DNA from: DATLMR01 sp035634255
Lineage (GTDB): Bacteria > Acidobacteriota > Blastocatellia > UBA7656
Reading direction: 5' to 3'
Assembly: GCA_035634255.1 (NCBI GenBank)
Contig: DASQDI010000021.1
Location: 1-26,377 of the forward strand
DNA: 26,377 bases
Shown piece by piece: positions 1-9,275 of the stretch. The notes under the pieces are model-generated. The model saw nothing but the letters and a program-made list of their open reading frames with translations. It had not been told where the DNA came from and ran no database searches. How positions within the stretch are numbered: the first letter of the stretch is position 1; every line of letters starts with the position of its first letter. The position numbers were made by a program, and so were the translations under genes.

Positions 1-2330
1 CCCGCTCGGCTGCCGGGGGGAGGCGCGGCCCCCGTGTGCGAAGCGTTCAGCTCGCCTATCATCTCGTTAACTATATTGAGCAACTCCTGGCGGTCGCCCA
101 CGTACTCGACCAGGGGGCGGTACTTGGCGCGCATCGCGTCCCAGTCCCTGCCGTGCATCTCCGAGTCGTAGAACCTGTACTTCATCGTGCGCCATGCGTC
201 GTCGAACATCTCGGCCCATTCCGCGGGCTTGTCGATCTTCACCTTCGCGGTGAAGTTGACGCGCCTGCGCGTGCCCTCGCGCCCGCCGGAGCCGGCCATG
301 GCCGCGGCCCCCGACTGAGGCATCGAGATCGAGTAGACCCCGCCGCGCTCTCTGAAGAAGAGCGTGCGGCCGTCGCGCGAGAAGCTGAGCCGCGATATCG
401 CCCCGCCGAAGCCTCCGCCCCCGCCCCCGCCGCCTTCGCCGTCCCCGGCACCGCCGCCGGAGGTGACGCGCGTGAGGCGCTTGCCGTCTTCCTGAATCAC
501 GTAGAGGACGGGCACCGTGGCCGTGGCGGACGGCTCCGACGTGACGAAGGCGATTGTCTTACTGTCGGGCGCGATTGCGTAGTTAAAGATCGCGAAAGGC
601 ATGCGCGTGAGCTGGCGCGTGCGGCGCTTGAGCCCGGCCCAGTCGACGTTGATCTCTTTCGGGGGCTGGTTGCGCTGGGCCGCCGCGCGGCGCGGGCCGC
701 CCTCGCCCATCTGCTCCTGCCCCTCGGCCGGCTCCGGCCTGTCTTCCGGGTCGTTCGGGTCCCGCTCCTCGCGCTCCAGACCTACCGAATAAATCTGAGA
801 CGAAAGAGCGCCCGAGGTGCCTTCGCCGCGGATGAAGTAAAGCCTGCGCCCGTCTGGGGTGAACCGCGGGCCAACGTCGCTGAATGAATCGAAGGTGACT
901 CTCCGCTCCTCGCCGCCCGCCGACGGCACGAGGTAAATCTCCCCGGCGCGGGTATGGTCGGGCTTCGAGTAAGCGACCCACTTGCCATCGGGCGACCATG
1001 CGGGCTGGCCGATGCTGCCGTACTTCGAGGAGGTCAGCTCCAGGGTCTGCTTCGACTCGACGGAGTACTTTCTCAGCTTGTTGTCGGACGAAGTGAAGGC
1101 GATCTCTTTCGAGGAGGGCGACCACGAGATCGAGTTCTTGAGCGCGTCGATGTCGGTGATCTTCGTCGGCTCGCCCGCGCCGTCGCTCGCTATGAGATAA
1201 ACCTCTTCGCGGCCGCTCCGGTCCGAGACGAAGGCCAGCCACTTGCCGTCGGGCGAGTAGGCCGGGTCCTGGTCGCGCGCGGGGCCGTCGGTGACCTGGA
1301 GGAGGTCGCCCTCTTCGACCGGCGCGGTGAATATCTCTCCGTGTATGGAGAAGGCGATGCGGCGGCCCGAGGGCGCGAGGTCGTAGTCATCCACCTGCGA
1401 ATTGTAGTCGCGGACTTCCGCCATGTTCTCCTGCGTCTCGGCCGCGATGTTGAGCCTGATGGGGGCCACTTTCCTGCTGCCGACGTCGAGCTTCCAGATG
1501 CCGAAGTCGTGCTCGAAGACTATCGCGCGGCCGTCGGCGCTCATCGCGGGCCACCGCACGTCCCCGCTCTTGAAAGAGGTGACGCGCTCGGCCTTGCCCC
1601 CGCTCTCCGGGGCGCGCCAGATGTTGGTCAGGCCGTTGCCTTCGCGGTCGCTCACGAAATAGATGTGGCCGTCCTGGCCCCACATCGGCCACGTGTCCAT
1701 CCCCTCGAAGTCCGTAACGTCCGAGAATTTCTTCGACGCCACGTCCATCACGGTCACGTCGCTTTGGAACGAGCCCCGGTAGTACTTGCGCCAGTAAGCC
1801 TGCGACTTGCGGTTGATCGCGAGCTTCTTCCCGTCCGGGGAGTAGGTCGCGTAGACGCCCATGTCGGACCCGGCGTTGCGGGGCATGCCGCCATCCACGC
1901 TCACCGTGTACAGCCTGGCCATGAAGTCTTCGCCGCGGCTGCTGGTGAACAGCACCGAGCGCGAGTCGGGCGACCAGCCGAGGACCGAATCGTCGGCCGA
2001 ATGGACCGTCAACTGCTTCGCCGTCCCGCCCGCGGAAGGGATTATGAATACGTCGAGATTGCCGTCGCGGTCGCTTGAGAAGGCTATCCACCGGCCATCG
2101 GGAGAGAAGCGCGGGTACACGTCGCGCGCTTTATGCACGGTGACGCGCTGGACGTTCTGCCCATTCTCGTCCGCGGTCCAGATGTCCGCGAGGTAAGTGA
2201 ACACGACGCGGCCCTGATGATAGTGCGGGTAGCGCGCCAGCTTCGCTTCGCGACCCTGCGCGGCCGCCGGCGCGCACGGGGCCAGCAGAAACAGGACCGG
2301 CAGGAAAGCGACTGCGTATAGTCTCTTCAT
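1..2330 (-). CDS. Secreted tricorn-like peptidase (PD40 propellers, tricorn C1 region), 3' end outside window
   Basis: An open frame of 776 codons runs from ATG at 2330 off the left edge of the window, so the C-terminal part is missing. GGAG lies 6 bases upstream of this ATG; an in-frame ATG at 2336 sits directly on the GGAG and is less likely. The protein opens with a signal peptide (MKRLYAVAFLPVLFLLAP, likely cut after APAAA) and is therefore exported. Residues about 30-600 carry at least nine TolB/PD40 propeller motifs (FSPDGRWIAFSSDRDG, YSPDGKKLA, YSPDGKWLAFVSDRSG, WSPDGKWVAY, FTPDGRRLYF). A Gly-rich loop follows near residues 625-645. From about residue 695 the sequence looks like the tricorn C1 domain (FDDAWRTMKYRFYD) and reaches ELNASHTG; Ser764-His765 there match the catalytic Ser-His pair of tricorn. 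A PDZ domain and an S41-type serine-protease domain are expected beyond the edge. Likely role: degradation of peptides in the periplasm or outside the cell. Confidence 0.88.
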   Translation of the reverse strand, partial: MKRLYAVAFLPVLFLLAPCAPAAAQGREAKLARYPHYHQGRVVFTYLADIWTADENGQNVQRVTVHKARDVYPRFSPDGRWIAFSSDRDGNLDVFIIPSAGGTAKQLTVHSADDSVLGWSPDSRSVLFTSSRGEDFMARLYTVSVDGGMPRNAGSDMGVYATYSPDGKKLAINRKSQAYWRKYYRGSFQSDVTVMDVASKKFSDVTDFEGMDTWPMWGQDGHIYFVSDREGNGLTNIWRAPESGGKAERVTSFKSGDVRWPAMSADGRAIVFEHDFGIWKLDVGSRKVAPIRLNIAAETQENMAEVRDYNSQVDDYDLAPSGRRIAFSIHGEIFTAPVEEGDLLQVTDGPARDQDPAYSPDGKWLAFVSDRSGREEVYLIASDGAGEPTKITDIDALKNSISWSPSSKEIAFTSSDNKLRKYSVESKQTLELTSSKYGSIGQPAWSPDGKWVAYSKPDHTRAGEIYLVPSAGGEERRVTFDSFSDVGPRFTPDGRRLYFIRGEGTSGALSSQIYSVGLEREERDPNDPEDRPEPAEGQEQMGEGGPRRAAAQRNQPPKEINVDWAGLKRRTRQLTRMPFAIFNYAIAPDSKTIAFVTSEPSATATVPVLYVIQEDGKRLTRVTSGGGAGDGEGGGGGGGGFGGAISRLSFSRDGRTLFFRERGGVYSISMPQSGAAAMAGSGGREGTRRRVNFTAKVKIDKPAEWAEMFDDAWRTMKYRFYDSEMHGRDWDAMRAKYRPLVEYVGDRQELLNIVNEMIGELNASHTGAAPPPGSRA

Positions 2331-2484
2331 TGGCATCTCCTTCAACGTGGTTATCAAGATGTGATTCTCAAATCGATGATGATTGATGAAGGGCAAAGAC
2401 GGCCGCCGGGCGGCGGCGGTTACAACTCTGTTCGGCTTAAGTTGCGGGGCGGGCGCGAGGGGCATGGCGCGCCGCCCCGCGAAT

Positions 2485-4089
2485 TCATTTCACGCGCTTG
2501 GCTTCCCCGGCCCAGTACATTTCGCGCAGCAGGTTCTTTTGGATCTTCCCGGTGGCGGTGCGCGGGAGGGCCTCGATGAACTCCACGCGCTTCGGGCACT
2601 TGAAATGCGCCAGGCGGCTGCGGCAGAACTCGATCAGCTCTGCCTCCGACGCCTGCGCCCCCGCCTTCAGGACGACTATGGCGTAAGGCACCTCGCCCCA
2701 CCGCTCGTCGGGCGCGGCCACGACCGCGGCTTCGAGCACCGCCTCGTGCTTGTATAACAGACCTTCGACCTCGATGGACGAGACGTTCTCCCCGCCGGAG
2801 ATGATAAGGTCCTTCTTCCGGTCCACGACCTCTATGTAGCCTTCGCCGTCGAGCGTCGCCATGTCCCCCGTGTGAAAGTACCCGTCGACGATCACGGCGT
2901 CGGTCGCTTCGGGCTGACGCCAGTAGCCCTTCATCACGACGTTCGCGCGCGCGATGACCTCCCCGACCTCCGCCCCGTCAGGCGCGATGTCCCGACCCTC
3001 ATCGTCGACCACGCGCACGTCCACGCCGATCATCGGGTAGCCCGTCTTGGTCTGGACGCGGAACTTGTGCTCCGCGGGCCAGTCCCGCATGTGCGGCTTG
3101 ATCTTCGAGACGGTCAGGAACGGCGAGGTCTCCGTGAGGCCGTAGATCTGAATCACCTGCCACCCGAGCTTTTCCTGAGCCCCCTGAATCGTAGCCGTCG
3201 GAGGCGCGGAGCCCGCGGTCCCGACGCGCATGCCGCGCGGGAGGCGCGCGAGCGTCTCTTCGTCGAGCCCGTGGTTCAGCGCCATGTTGATCATCGTGGG
3301 GGGCATCGAGGCAAACGTGACCTGCTCGCGCGCGAGCAGCTCGAAAAATAGTGCGGGCTCGAACTTCTTGATGATCACGTGCGTCCCCCCCATCCCCGTG
3401 ACCGCGTAAGGCACGCCCCACCCGTTGCAATGAAACTGCGCGAGGGTGTGCAGGTAGACATCCGTCTCGCGGATGCCGAACTCGCAGATGGAGTTCATCG
3501 CGTTAAGGTAGAGGTTGCGGTGCGTGAGCATCACGCCCTTGGGCGTGCCCGTCGTGCCCGAAGTGTAAAGCAGGGCCGACGTCTCGTTCTCGTCGATCTC
3601 GGCGAACTGCGGCGGCGCGGCCGGCGCTTCGGCGATGAGAGTCTCGTAGTCGAGCCAGTCAATATTCGAGCCTTCGGGCTTCGAGCCCGCGATCACGAAC
3701 TTTTCAACCGTTTCTAGCCGGTCGCGGATGGGCTCGATCAGGTGGGTGAGCCCCTCTTCGATTATCAGGACCTTGGCGCCCCCGTGGTTGAGAATGTATT
3801 CGAACTCTCCGGGGGCGAGGCGAAAGTTGAGGGGCATAAAGATCGAGCCGATGACGGGCGTGCCGAAGAAACCTTCCAGCACGCGGTGGCAGTTTTGCGA
3901 AAGCATCGCGACGCGGTCGCCCTTCCCGACCCCGAGCGAGCGCATGGCGTTGACCCAGGCGTTGACGCGCCCCCCGAACTGAGAGTAGGTGAGGCGGGTA
4001 TCGCCGCAGACGACGGCCTCTTTCGCCGCGTGCGCGACGAGGGCGCGCTTGAGAAAATCGAATTCGTTGAGCGGAACTATCAAGGCCAT
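2485..4089 (-). CDS. Acyl-CoA synthetase (AMP-forming, fatty-acid--CoA ligase type)
   Basis: This 534-residue member of the ANL superfamily should activate a carboxylic acid, probably a medium- or long-chain fatty acid, to its CoA thioester through an acyl-AMP intermediate. Visible motifs are the phosphate-binding loop YTSGTTGTPKG (175-185), YGLTE (316-320), the hinge-region segment GYFHTGDM with VVDRKKDLIISGGENVSS (403-438), and the C-terminal catalytic lysine in TATGKIQK (Lys515). Length is normal and no signal peptide is present, so it is cytoplasmic. The start is uncertain: ATG at 4089 touches its AGGAGGT directly, whereas an in-frame TTG at 4083 lies 6 bases after it, a better spacing. 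The chain-length specificity cannot be read from the sequence. Divergent neighbours (a thioesterase and an acyl-CoA dehydrogenase) support a role in fatty-acid oxidation; a repeat element separates the two directions. Confidence 0.92.
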   Translation of the reverse strand: MALIVPLNEFDFLKRALVAHAAKEAVVCGDTRLTYSQFGGRVNAWVNAMRSLGVGKGDRVAMLSQNCHRVLEGFFGTPVIGSIFMPLNFRLAPGEFEYILNHGGAKVLIIEEGLTHLIEPIRDRLETVEKFVIAGSKPEGSNIDWLDYETLIAEAPAAPPQFAEIDENETSALLYTSGTTGTPKGVMLTHRNLYLNAMNSICEFGIRETDVYLHTLAQFHCNGWGVPYAVTGMGGTHVIIKKFEPALFFELLAREQVTFASMPPTMINMALNHGLDEETLARLPRGMRVGTAGSAPPTATIQGAQEKLGWQVIQIYGLTETSPFLTVSKIKPHMRDWPAEHKFRVQTKTGYPMIGVDVRVVDDEGRDIAPDGAEVGEVIARANVVMKGYWRQPEATDAVIVDGYFHTGDMATLDGEGYIEVVDRKKDLIISGGENVSSIEVEGLLYKHEAVLEAAVVAAPDERWGEVPYAIVVLKAGAQASEAELIEFCRSRLAHFKCPKRVEFIEALPRTATGKIQKNLLREMYWAGEAKRVK

Positions 4090-4122
4090 ACCTCCTGAGC
4101 GATGATTCGGTGCGCCCGAGAG

Positions 4123-4258
4123 GATAGCACGGGCGGGGGCCAGGAGTCAGCGGCAGGGGCCAGGGGTCAGGGTCTAAGGAAGGAGCATCTCAGGCTCTCT
4201 TTATTGAATCCCTTCCCTGAATCCTGACCCCTGACCACTGGCCCCCGCCCGTGCTATC
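4123..4258. repeat. Intergenic inverted-repeat element, locus 1 of a dispersed family
   Basis: A perfect 21-base inverted repeat begins GATAGCACGGGCGGG at 4123-4143 and returns as its reverse complement at 4238-4258. Inside it, CAGGGGTCAGG-like units occur in direct orientation at the left (4141-4171) and inverted at the right (4217-4240). A core TCTCTTTATTGAATCC lies at 4196-4211 and returns with one change at 8363-8378. The element fills the space between two divergent genes, and its right arm ends 9 bases before the thioesterase start, so both promoters must lie in or next to it. No coding capacity is seen. It resembles a small non-autonomous or REP-like repeat, but the class is not established. 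Confidence 0.7.
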
Positions 4259-4267
4259 ATCCGCCCC

Positions 4268-4696
4268 GTGAAAACCGATTACAGATTTCATCACAATATC
4301 AGGGTCCGGTTCGCCGACACGGACATGCAGGGCATCGTCTTCAACGGCAACTACCTCACTTACTACGACGTGGCCTGGACCGAGTACTTCCGCGCGGCGG
4401 GGCTTGAGTACAAAGACTTCGAAAAGTTCGGGGCCGACACGGTGCTCGCGCGGACTGAGATGGATTTCAAGTCGCCCGCCAGGTTCGACGAGGTGCTCGA
4501 AGTCTACGCGCGCGTCTCGGCCATCGGGAACAAGAGCATCACCTTCAACTTCGAGATTTATCCGGAAGGCGAAGACAGGCTGATAGGCTCGGCGCTCTCG
4601 GTCTACGTCTGCATATCTCCTCAAACGCTCCGGCCGGTGGGGGTACCCGAAGCGCTTCGCGGGCTCCTGGGCGAGTTCGAGGGCCGGGAGCTTTAA
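4268..4696 (+). CDS. Acyl-CoA thioesterase, 4HBT/YbgC-type hotdog fold
   Basis: This 142-residue protein has the usual length of a single hotdog-fold thioesterase and should hydrolyse acyl-CoA to free acid and CoA in the cytoplasm. The N-terminal signature VRFADTDMQGIVFNGNYLTY (residues 13-32) matches the 4-hydroxybenzoyl-CoA thioesterase/YbgC family; Asp19 lies where the family's catalytic aspartate sits. The start is GTG at 4268, chosen because the family motif begins soon after and no ATG precedes it in frame; no Shine-Dalgarno sequence is visible, as the bases upstream belong to the repeat arm. It precedes the acyl-CoA dehydrogenase by 85 bases on the same strand, which suggests a role in acyl-CoA turnover. 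The exact substrate is unknown; members of this family range from aromatic to short-chain acyl-CoAs. Confidence 0.88.
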   Translation: MKTDYRFHHNIRVRFADTDMQGIVFNGNYLTYYDVAWTEYFRAAGLEYKDFEKFGADTVLARTEMDFKSPARFDEVLEVYARVSAIGNKSITFNFEIYPEGEDRLIGSALSVYVCISPQTLRPVGVPEALRGLLGEFEGREL

Positions 4697-4707
4697 TAAA
4701 TTTAAAA

Positions 4708-4719
4708 TTGAAATTTCAA
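4708..4719. promoter_or_regulatory. AT-rich palindrome upstream of the acyl-CoA dehydrogenase gene
   Basis: TTGAAATTTCAA is a perfect 12-base palindrome inside an AT-rich stretch (about 4695-4722), striking in this otherwise GC-rich part of the window. It lies 62 bases upstream of the acyl-CoA dehydrogenase start and just after the thioesterase stop. It could be a repressor operator or part of a promoter. No match to a named operator is claimed. Confidence 0.25.
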
Positions 4720-4781
4720 ATTCGAGACCGCAGTGATATTGTCTAGGCTCGCGGGATCGGGACCGCGCGACGGAGGCGAGT

Positions 4782-6563
4782 ATGGCAAGCAACATGAAGA
4801 ATTCGGAAGCGGTAAAGGGCGGCGGCTTCCTGACCGAGGACAGGTCGCCGTCCGAGGTTTTCACCCCGGAAGACATCAACGAAGAGCAGAGAATGTTCGC
4901 TCGCGCGGCGGAAGAGTTCCTGCGCAAAGAGGTCCTCCCGCGCGAGGAAGAGATTTACGCGAAGAACTGGGAGACCACGCGCGAGCTGATGCGTAAGGCC
5001 GGGGAGCTCGGCTTTCTGAGCATCGACATCCCTGAAAAATACGGGGGGCTCGGGCTCGATAAAGTCAGCTCGGCCCTCGTCGGCGAGCAGTTCGCCCTGC
5101 AGGCGTCGTTCGCCGGCACCCAGAGCGCGCACGTCAACATCGGCACGCTCCCTCTGGTCTTCTTCGGCACGGAAGGCCAGAAGGAGAGGTACCTGCCGAA
5201 GCTCGCGACCGGCGAGTGGATCGGCGCTTACGCCCTCACCGAGCCCCACTCCGGCTCCGACGCGCTCGCGGCCAAGACGAAAGCAGTGTTATCCGAAGAC
5301 GGCAGGCACTACGTCCTCAACGGCCAGAAGATGTGGATCACCAACGGGAGCTTCGCGGACCTCTTCACGGTCTTCGCCAAGGTCGACGGGGAGCACTTCA
5401 CGGCCTTTCTGGTGGAGCGCGGCCCCGGCCTCACGAGCGGGCACGAGGAGAAGAAGCTCGGCATCGACGGGTCGTCCACCACCGCTCTGATGCTGGAAGA
5501 CTGCCGCGTGCCGGTCGAAAACCTGCTCGGAGAGATCGGGCGCGGCCACAAGATCGCCTTCAACGTGCTGAACATCGGGCGGCTGAAGCTCGGGGCGCGG
5601 TCGGTCGGCGCGATGAAGATCGCGCTCGGGCAGTCGGCGGAGTACGCGAAGGAGCGCCATCAGTTCGGGCAGCCCATCGCGAATTTCGGCCTGATCAAGC
5701 AGAAGATCGCGGGGATGGCCAAGCGCGCCTACGTGGGCGAGTCTATACTTTACCGAACGGTCGGCATGATCGACGACGCGCTCGCCCTCGTCGATAAGGG
5801 CGAGCCCCGGCAGGTGCTCGGGGTGCTCGAACAGTACGCGGTCGAGTGCTCGATCATCAAGGTGTGGGAGAGCGAGGCCCTGGCCTGGGTCGTCGACGAG
5901 CAGGTGCAGGTCTTCGGCGGCTACGGGTACTCGAAAGACTACCCGGCCGAGCGCGCCTACCGCGACGCGCGGATCGCGAGGATCTACGAAGGCACCAACG
6001 AGATAAACCGCATAATAATCGGCACGCAGTTACTGAGGCGCTCGGAGAGCGGCGAGCTCCCGGTATTTCAGGCGGCCGAAGCCATCCGCGACAACTCCCC
6101 CCTCAAGCCGGACACCCTGCAACTGGAGATCGCGAACGTAATCTTCTCCGACGAGCTGAAGATCGTCGCGGGGGCGAAGGCGATGGCCGTCGACGCCATC
6201 GCCGCGGTCGCGCGGGCCTACGGCAAGCGCGCGCGCGACGAGCAGGAGTGCCTCGCGCTCATAGCCGACTCCGTGATGGACGTCTACGCGATGGAGAGCA
6301 CCCTGCTGCGCACGCAGAAGCTCGTCTCCTCGCGCGGGGCGGAGAGCGTGCCCGCGCAGGTCGACATCACGCGCCTCTTCGTCCGCGAGGCCGCGAGGCG
6401 CGTCGAGCAGGCCTCGCGCGCGATCCACGTCGAGACTTCCGAGGACGGCAGGGGCTCGGCGGCCGTCGCCGACCGGCTCGCCCATCAATCGCCGATAAAG
6501 ACGGTAGCCGCGCGCCGCCGCGTCGCCGACTCGATCATCGAGGCGGGGAGGTATAACCTGTAA
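4782..6563 (+). CDS. Acyl-CoA dehydrogenase, VLCAD/ACAD9-like long form
   Basis: At 593 residues this FAD enzyme is about 200 longer than ordinary short- and medium-chain acyl-CoA dehydrogenases. In length and layout it resembles very-long-chain types, with an extra C-terminal helical region after residue about 420. It should introduce the alpha-beta double bond in the first oxidation step of fatty-acid degradation. Seen in the sequence: N-terminal helical domain (about 30-145), the flavin/substrate signature AYALTEPHSGSDA (149-161), the MWITNGS segment (184-190), RHQFGQPIANF (292-302), QVFGGYGYSKDYPAER (376-391), and IYEGTNEINR (401-410), where Glu403 is the expected catalytic base. The start ATG has GGAGG 5 bases upstream. 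The amidohydrolase gene follows 25 bases later and is probably co-transcribed. The C-terminal extension may mediate membrane or dimer contacts, as in VLCAD; that is inference. Confidence 0.92.
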   Translation: MASNMKNSEAVKGGGFLTEDRSPSEVFTPEDINEEQRMFARAAEEFLRKEVLPREEEIYAKNWETTRELMRKAGELGFLSIDIPEKYGGLGLDKVSSALVGEQFALQASFAGTQSAHVNIGTLPLVFFGTEGQKERYLPKLATGEWIGAYALTEPHSGSDALAAKTKAVLSEDGRHYVLNGQKMWITNGSFADLFTVFAKVDGEHFTAFLVERGPGLTSGHEEKKLGIDGSSTTALMLEDCRVPVENLLGEIGRGHKIAFNVLNIGRLKLGARSVGAMKIALGQSAEYAKERHQFGQPIANFGLIKQKIAGMAKRAYVGESILYRTVGMIDDALALVDKGEPRQVLGVLEQYAVECSIIKVWESEALAWVVDEQVQVFGGYGYSKDYPAERAYRDARIARIYEGTNEINRIIIGTQLLRRSESGELPVFQAAEAIRDNSPLKPDTLQLEIANVIFSDELKIVAGAKAMAVDAIAAVARAYGKRARDEQECLALIADSVMDVYAMESTLLRTQKLVSSRGAESVPAQVDITRLFVREAARRVEQASRAIHVETSEDGRGSAAVADRLAHQSPIKTVAARRRVADSIIEAGRYNL

Positions 6564-6588
6564 AAGGCACAACCCGTATGAGGACACT

Positions 6589-8307
<1,719 letters not shown>

Positions 8308-8310
8308 ACA

Positions 8311-8346
8311 GAGGGCGCGGCATTCTGGATCAGATGCCGCGCCCTC
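8311..8346. terminator. Strong hairpin between convergent genes
   Basis: GAGGGCGCGGCAT (8311-8323) pairs perfectly with ATGCCGCGCCCTC (8334-8346), giving a 13-bp GC-rich stem with a 10-base loop. It starts 3 bases after the amidohydrolase stop and faces the convergent gene ending at 8415. No T-run follows on either strand, so it may act as a bidirectional or factor-assisted terminator, or as an mRNA 3'-end stabiliser. Confidence 0.6.
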
Positions 8347-8414
8347 GCGTCTCATGAGAAGTTCTCTTTATAGAATCCTAGCGGCCTCTGGCTCCTGGCC
8401 GCTGGCCCCTGCCT

Positions 8415-9134
8415 CTACTTCTTCTTCGCTTCCCACTTGCCCTGGACCTGGCTCGCCACGTCGAGGTCGCCCGAGAGCTTGCCGTCTTTGAGCATGCCCG
8501 TGAGGACAATCGGCCCCATCTCGGTTTCGAGGTTGATGGTGAGCTTGTTGGCCGCGTAGGTGCCCTTGGAAATGGCAACCTTACCCTGCGGTGACTCGGT
8601 CTCGCCCGTGACCTTCTCGCCTTCGAGCTTCAGCCTGAGGGTGATCGGAAGGCTCGTCCCCTGAACGTCGGCCGTGCCGTCCCACACCCCGGTTATGGGG
8701 TCGCCCGCCGCCGCTGGAGCAGCCGACGGAGTCGCGGGGGCGGCCGCGACCGCGTCCTTCCTCGTCAACTCGAAAGTGCCCTTCTGCCCGCCGAGTTCCC
8801 ACTCGCCCATAATCTTCCCGTCTTTAAATCGGGCCGTGAGGGTCAGCTCGTTGCCTCCGAGGTCGGCCTTCATGCTCACCGCGCCGTCCGCGTAAGTACC
8901 CGACGTGATCGTGATCGGGCCCTGAGGGGTTTCGATCTTGCCCGAAAGCTTTCCATTATCATTCTTGATCTCGGCCGTCAGAGGAAGCTCACCGACGTCC
9001 GGGCTTTTGGCGACTCCCTCGTACTTGCCGGAGACGGGGTCGGCCGCTTTATTATCCTGAGTAAACGCGAGCGACGACGACGCAGACATCAGCAGCACTA
9101 TAACCAGTTGAAATATCACTTTACGTAACTGCAT
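8415..9134 (-). CDS. Secreted protein of unknown function with two tandem beta-rich repeats
   Basis: I do not recognise a named family in this 239-residue protein. It starts with a signal peptide (MQLRKVIFQLVIVLLMSASSSLAF), with AAGGA 4 bases before the ATG. The mature part is an internal duplication. Repeat 1 (about residues 31-124) begins DPVSGKYEG and contains PLTAEIKNDNGKLSGKIETP. Repeat 2 (about 145-239) begins DPITGVWDG and contains PITLRLKLEGEKVTGETESP. Both repeats share the order xPxTxxxKxxxxKxxGxxExPQG, then a SGTY/KGTY turn, then LKDGKLSG-type strands. A low-complexity Ala/Pro linker (AVAAAPATPSAAPAAAG) joins them. The alternating polar/hydrophobic pattern suggests beta-barrel or beta-sandwich domains, possibly ligand binding; no enzyme motif is seen. 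It lies downstream of the dipeptidyl peptidase gene on the same strand, 141 bases away. Confidence 0.82.
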   Translation of the reverse strand: MQLRKVIFQLVIVLLMSASSSLAFTQDNKAADPVSGKYEGVAKSPDVGELPLTAEIKNDNGKLSGKIETPQGPITITSGTYADGAVSMKADLGGNELTLTARFKDGKIMGEWELGGQKGTFELTRKDAVAAAPATPSAAPAAAGDPITGVWDGTADVQGTSLPITLRLKLEGEKVTGETESPQGKVAISKGTYAANKLTINLETEMGPIVLTGMLKDGKLSGDLDVASQVQGKWEAKKK

Positions 9135-9219
9135 CTTTTCCTTCTCCTCGATATCTGATTTTTAGTTCGGGAACTCAACCCATCTACGCTGGAAGAAAGG
9201 CGTAAGTTCGAAAGCCTAT

Positions 9220-9230
9220 TATTTATACAG
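9220..9230 (-). promoter_or_regulatory. Candidate promoter -10 region for the two-repeat secreted protein
   Basis: Read on the minus strand this is CTGTATAAATA, containing a TATAAA-like -10 hexamer about 80 bases before the start codon. A weak -35-like TTTACC lies 16 bases further upstream on that strand. The identical 11-mer occurs upstream of the neighbouring dipeptidyl peptidase gene at 11536-11546, which supports but does not prove a shared promoter element. Confidence 0.35.
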
Positions 9231-9275
9231 CAAAAGCCGCGACGGTAAAAGCTGTTTGTCGGACCGCGCGCCGCG

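Noticed and set aside
954..2078. Long plus-strand open frame (374 codons) opposite the tricorn-like gene
   Set aside because: It is antisense to a gene with clear signal peptide, ribosome site and PD40 motifs; its product is Arg/Val/Ala-rich with no motif, a by-product of high GC.
2402..2416. GC-rich mini-hairpin after the acyl-CoA synthetase gene
   Set aside because: The stem is about 5 bp in a low-complexity GGC run and only a short CTTT follows; too weak to call a terminator.
4190..4927. Minus-strand open frame of 245 codons over the thioesterase and dehydrogenase start
   Set aside because: It crosses two well-supported genes and a repeat on the other strand and has no family features.
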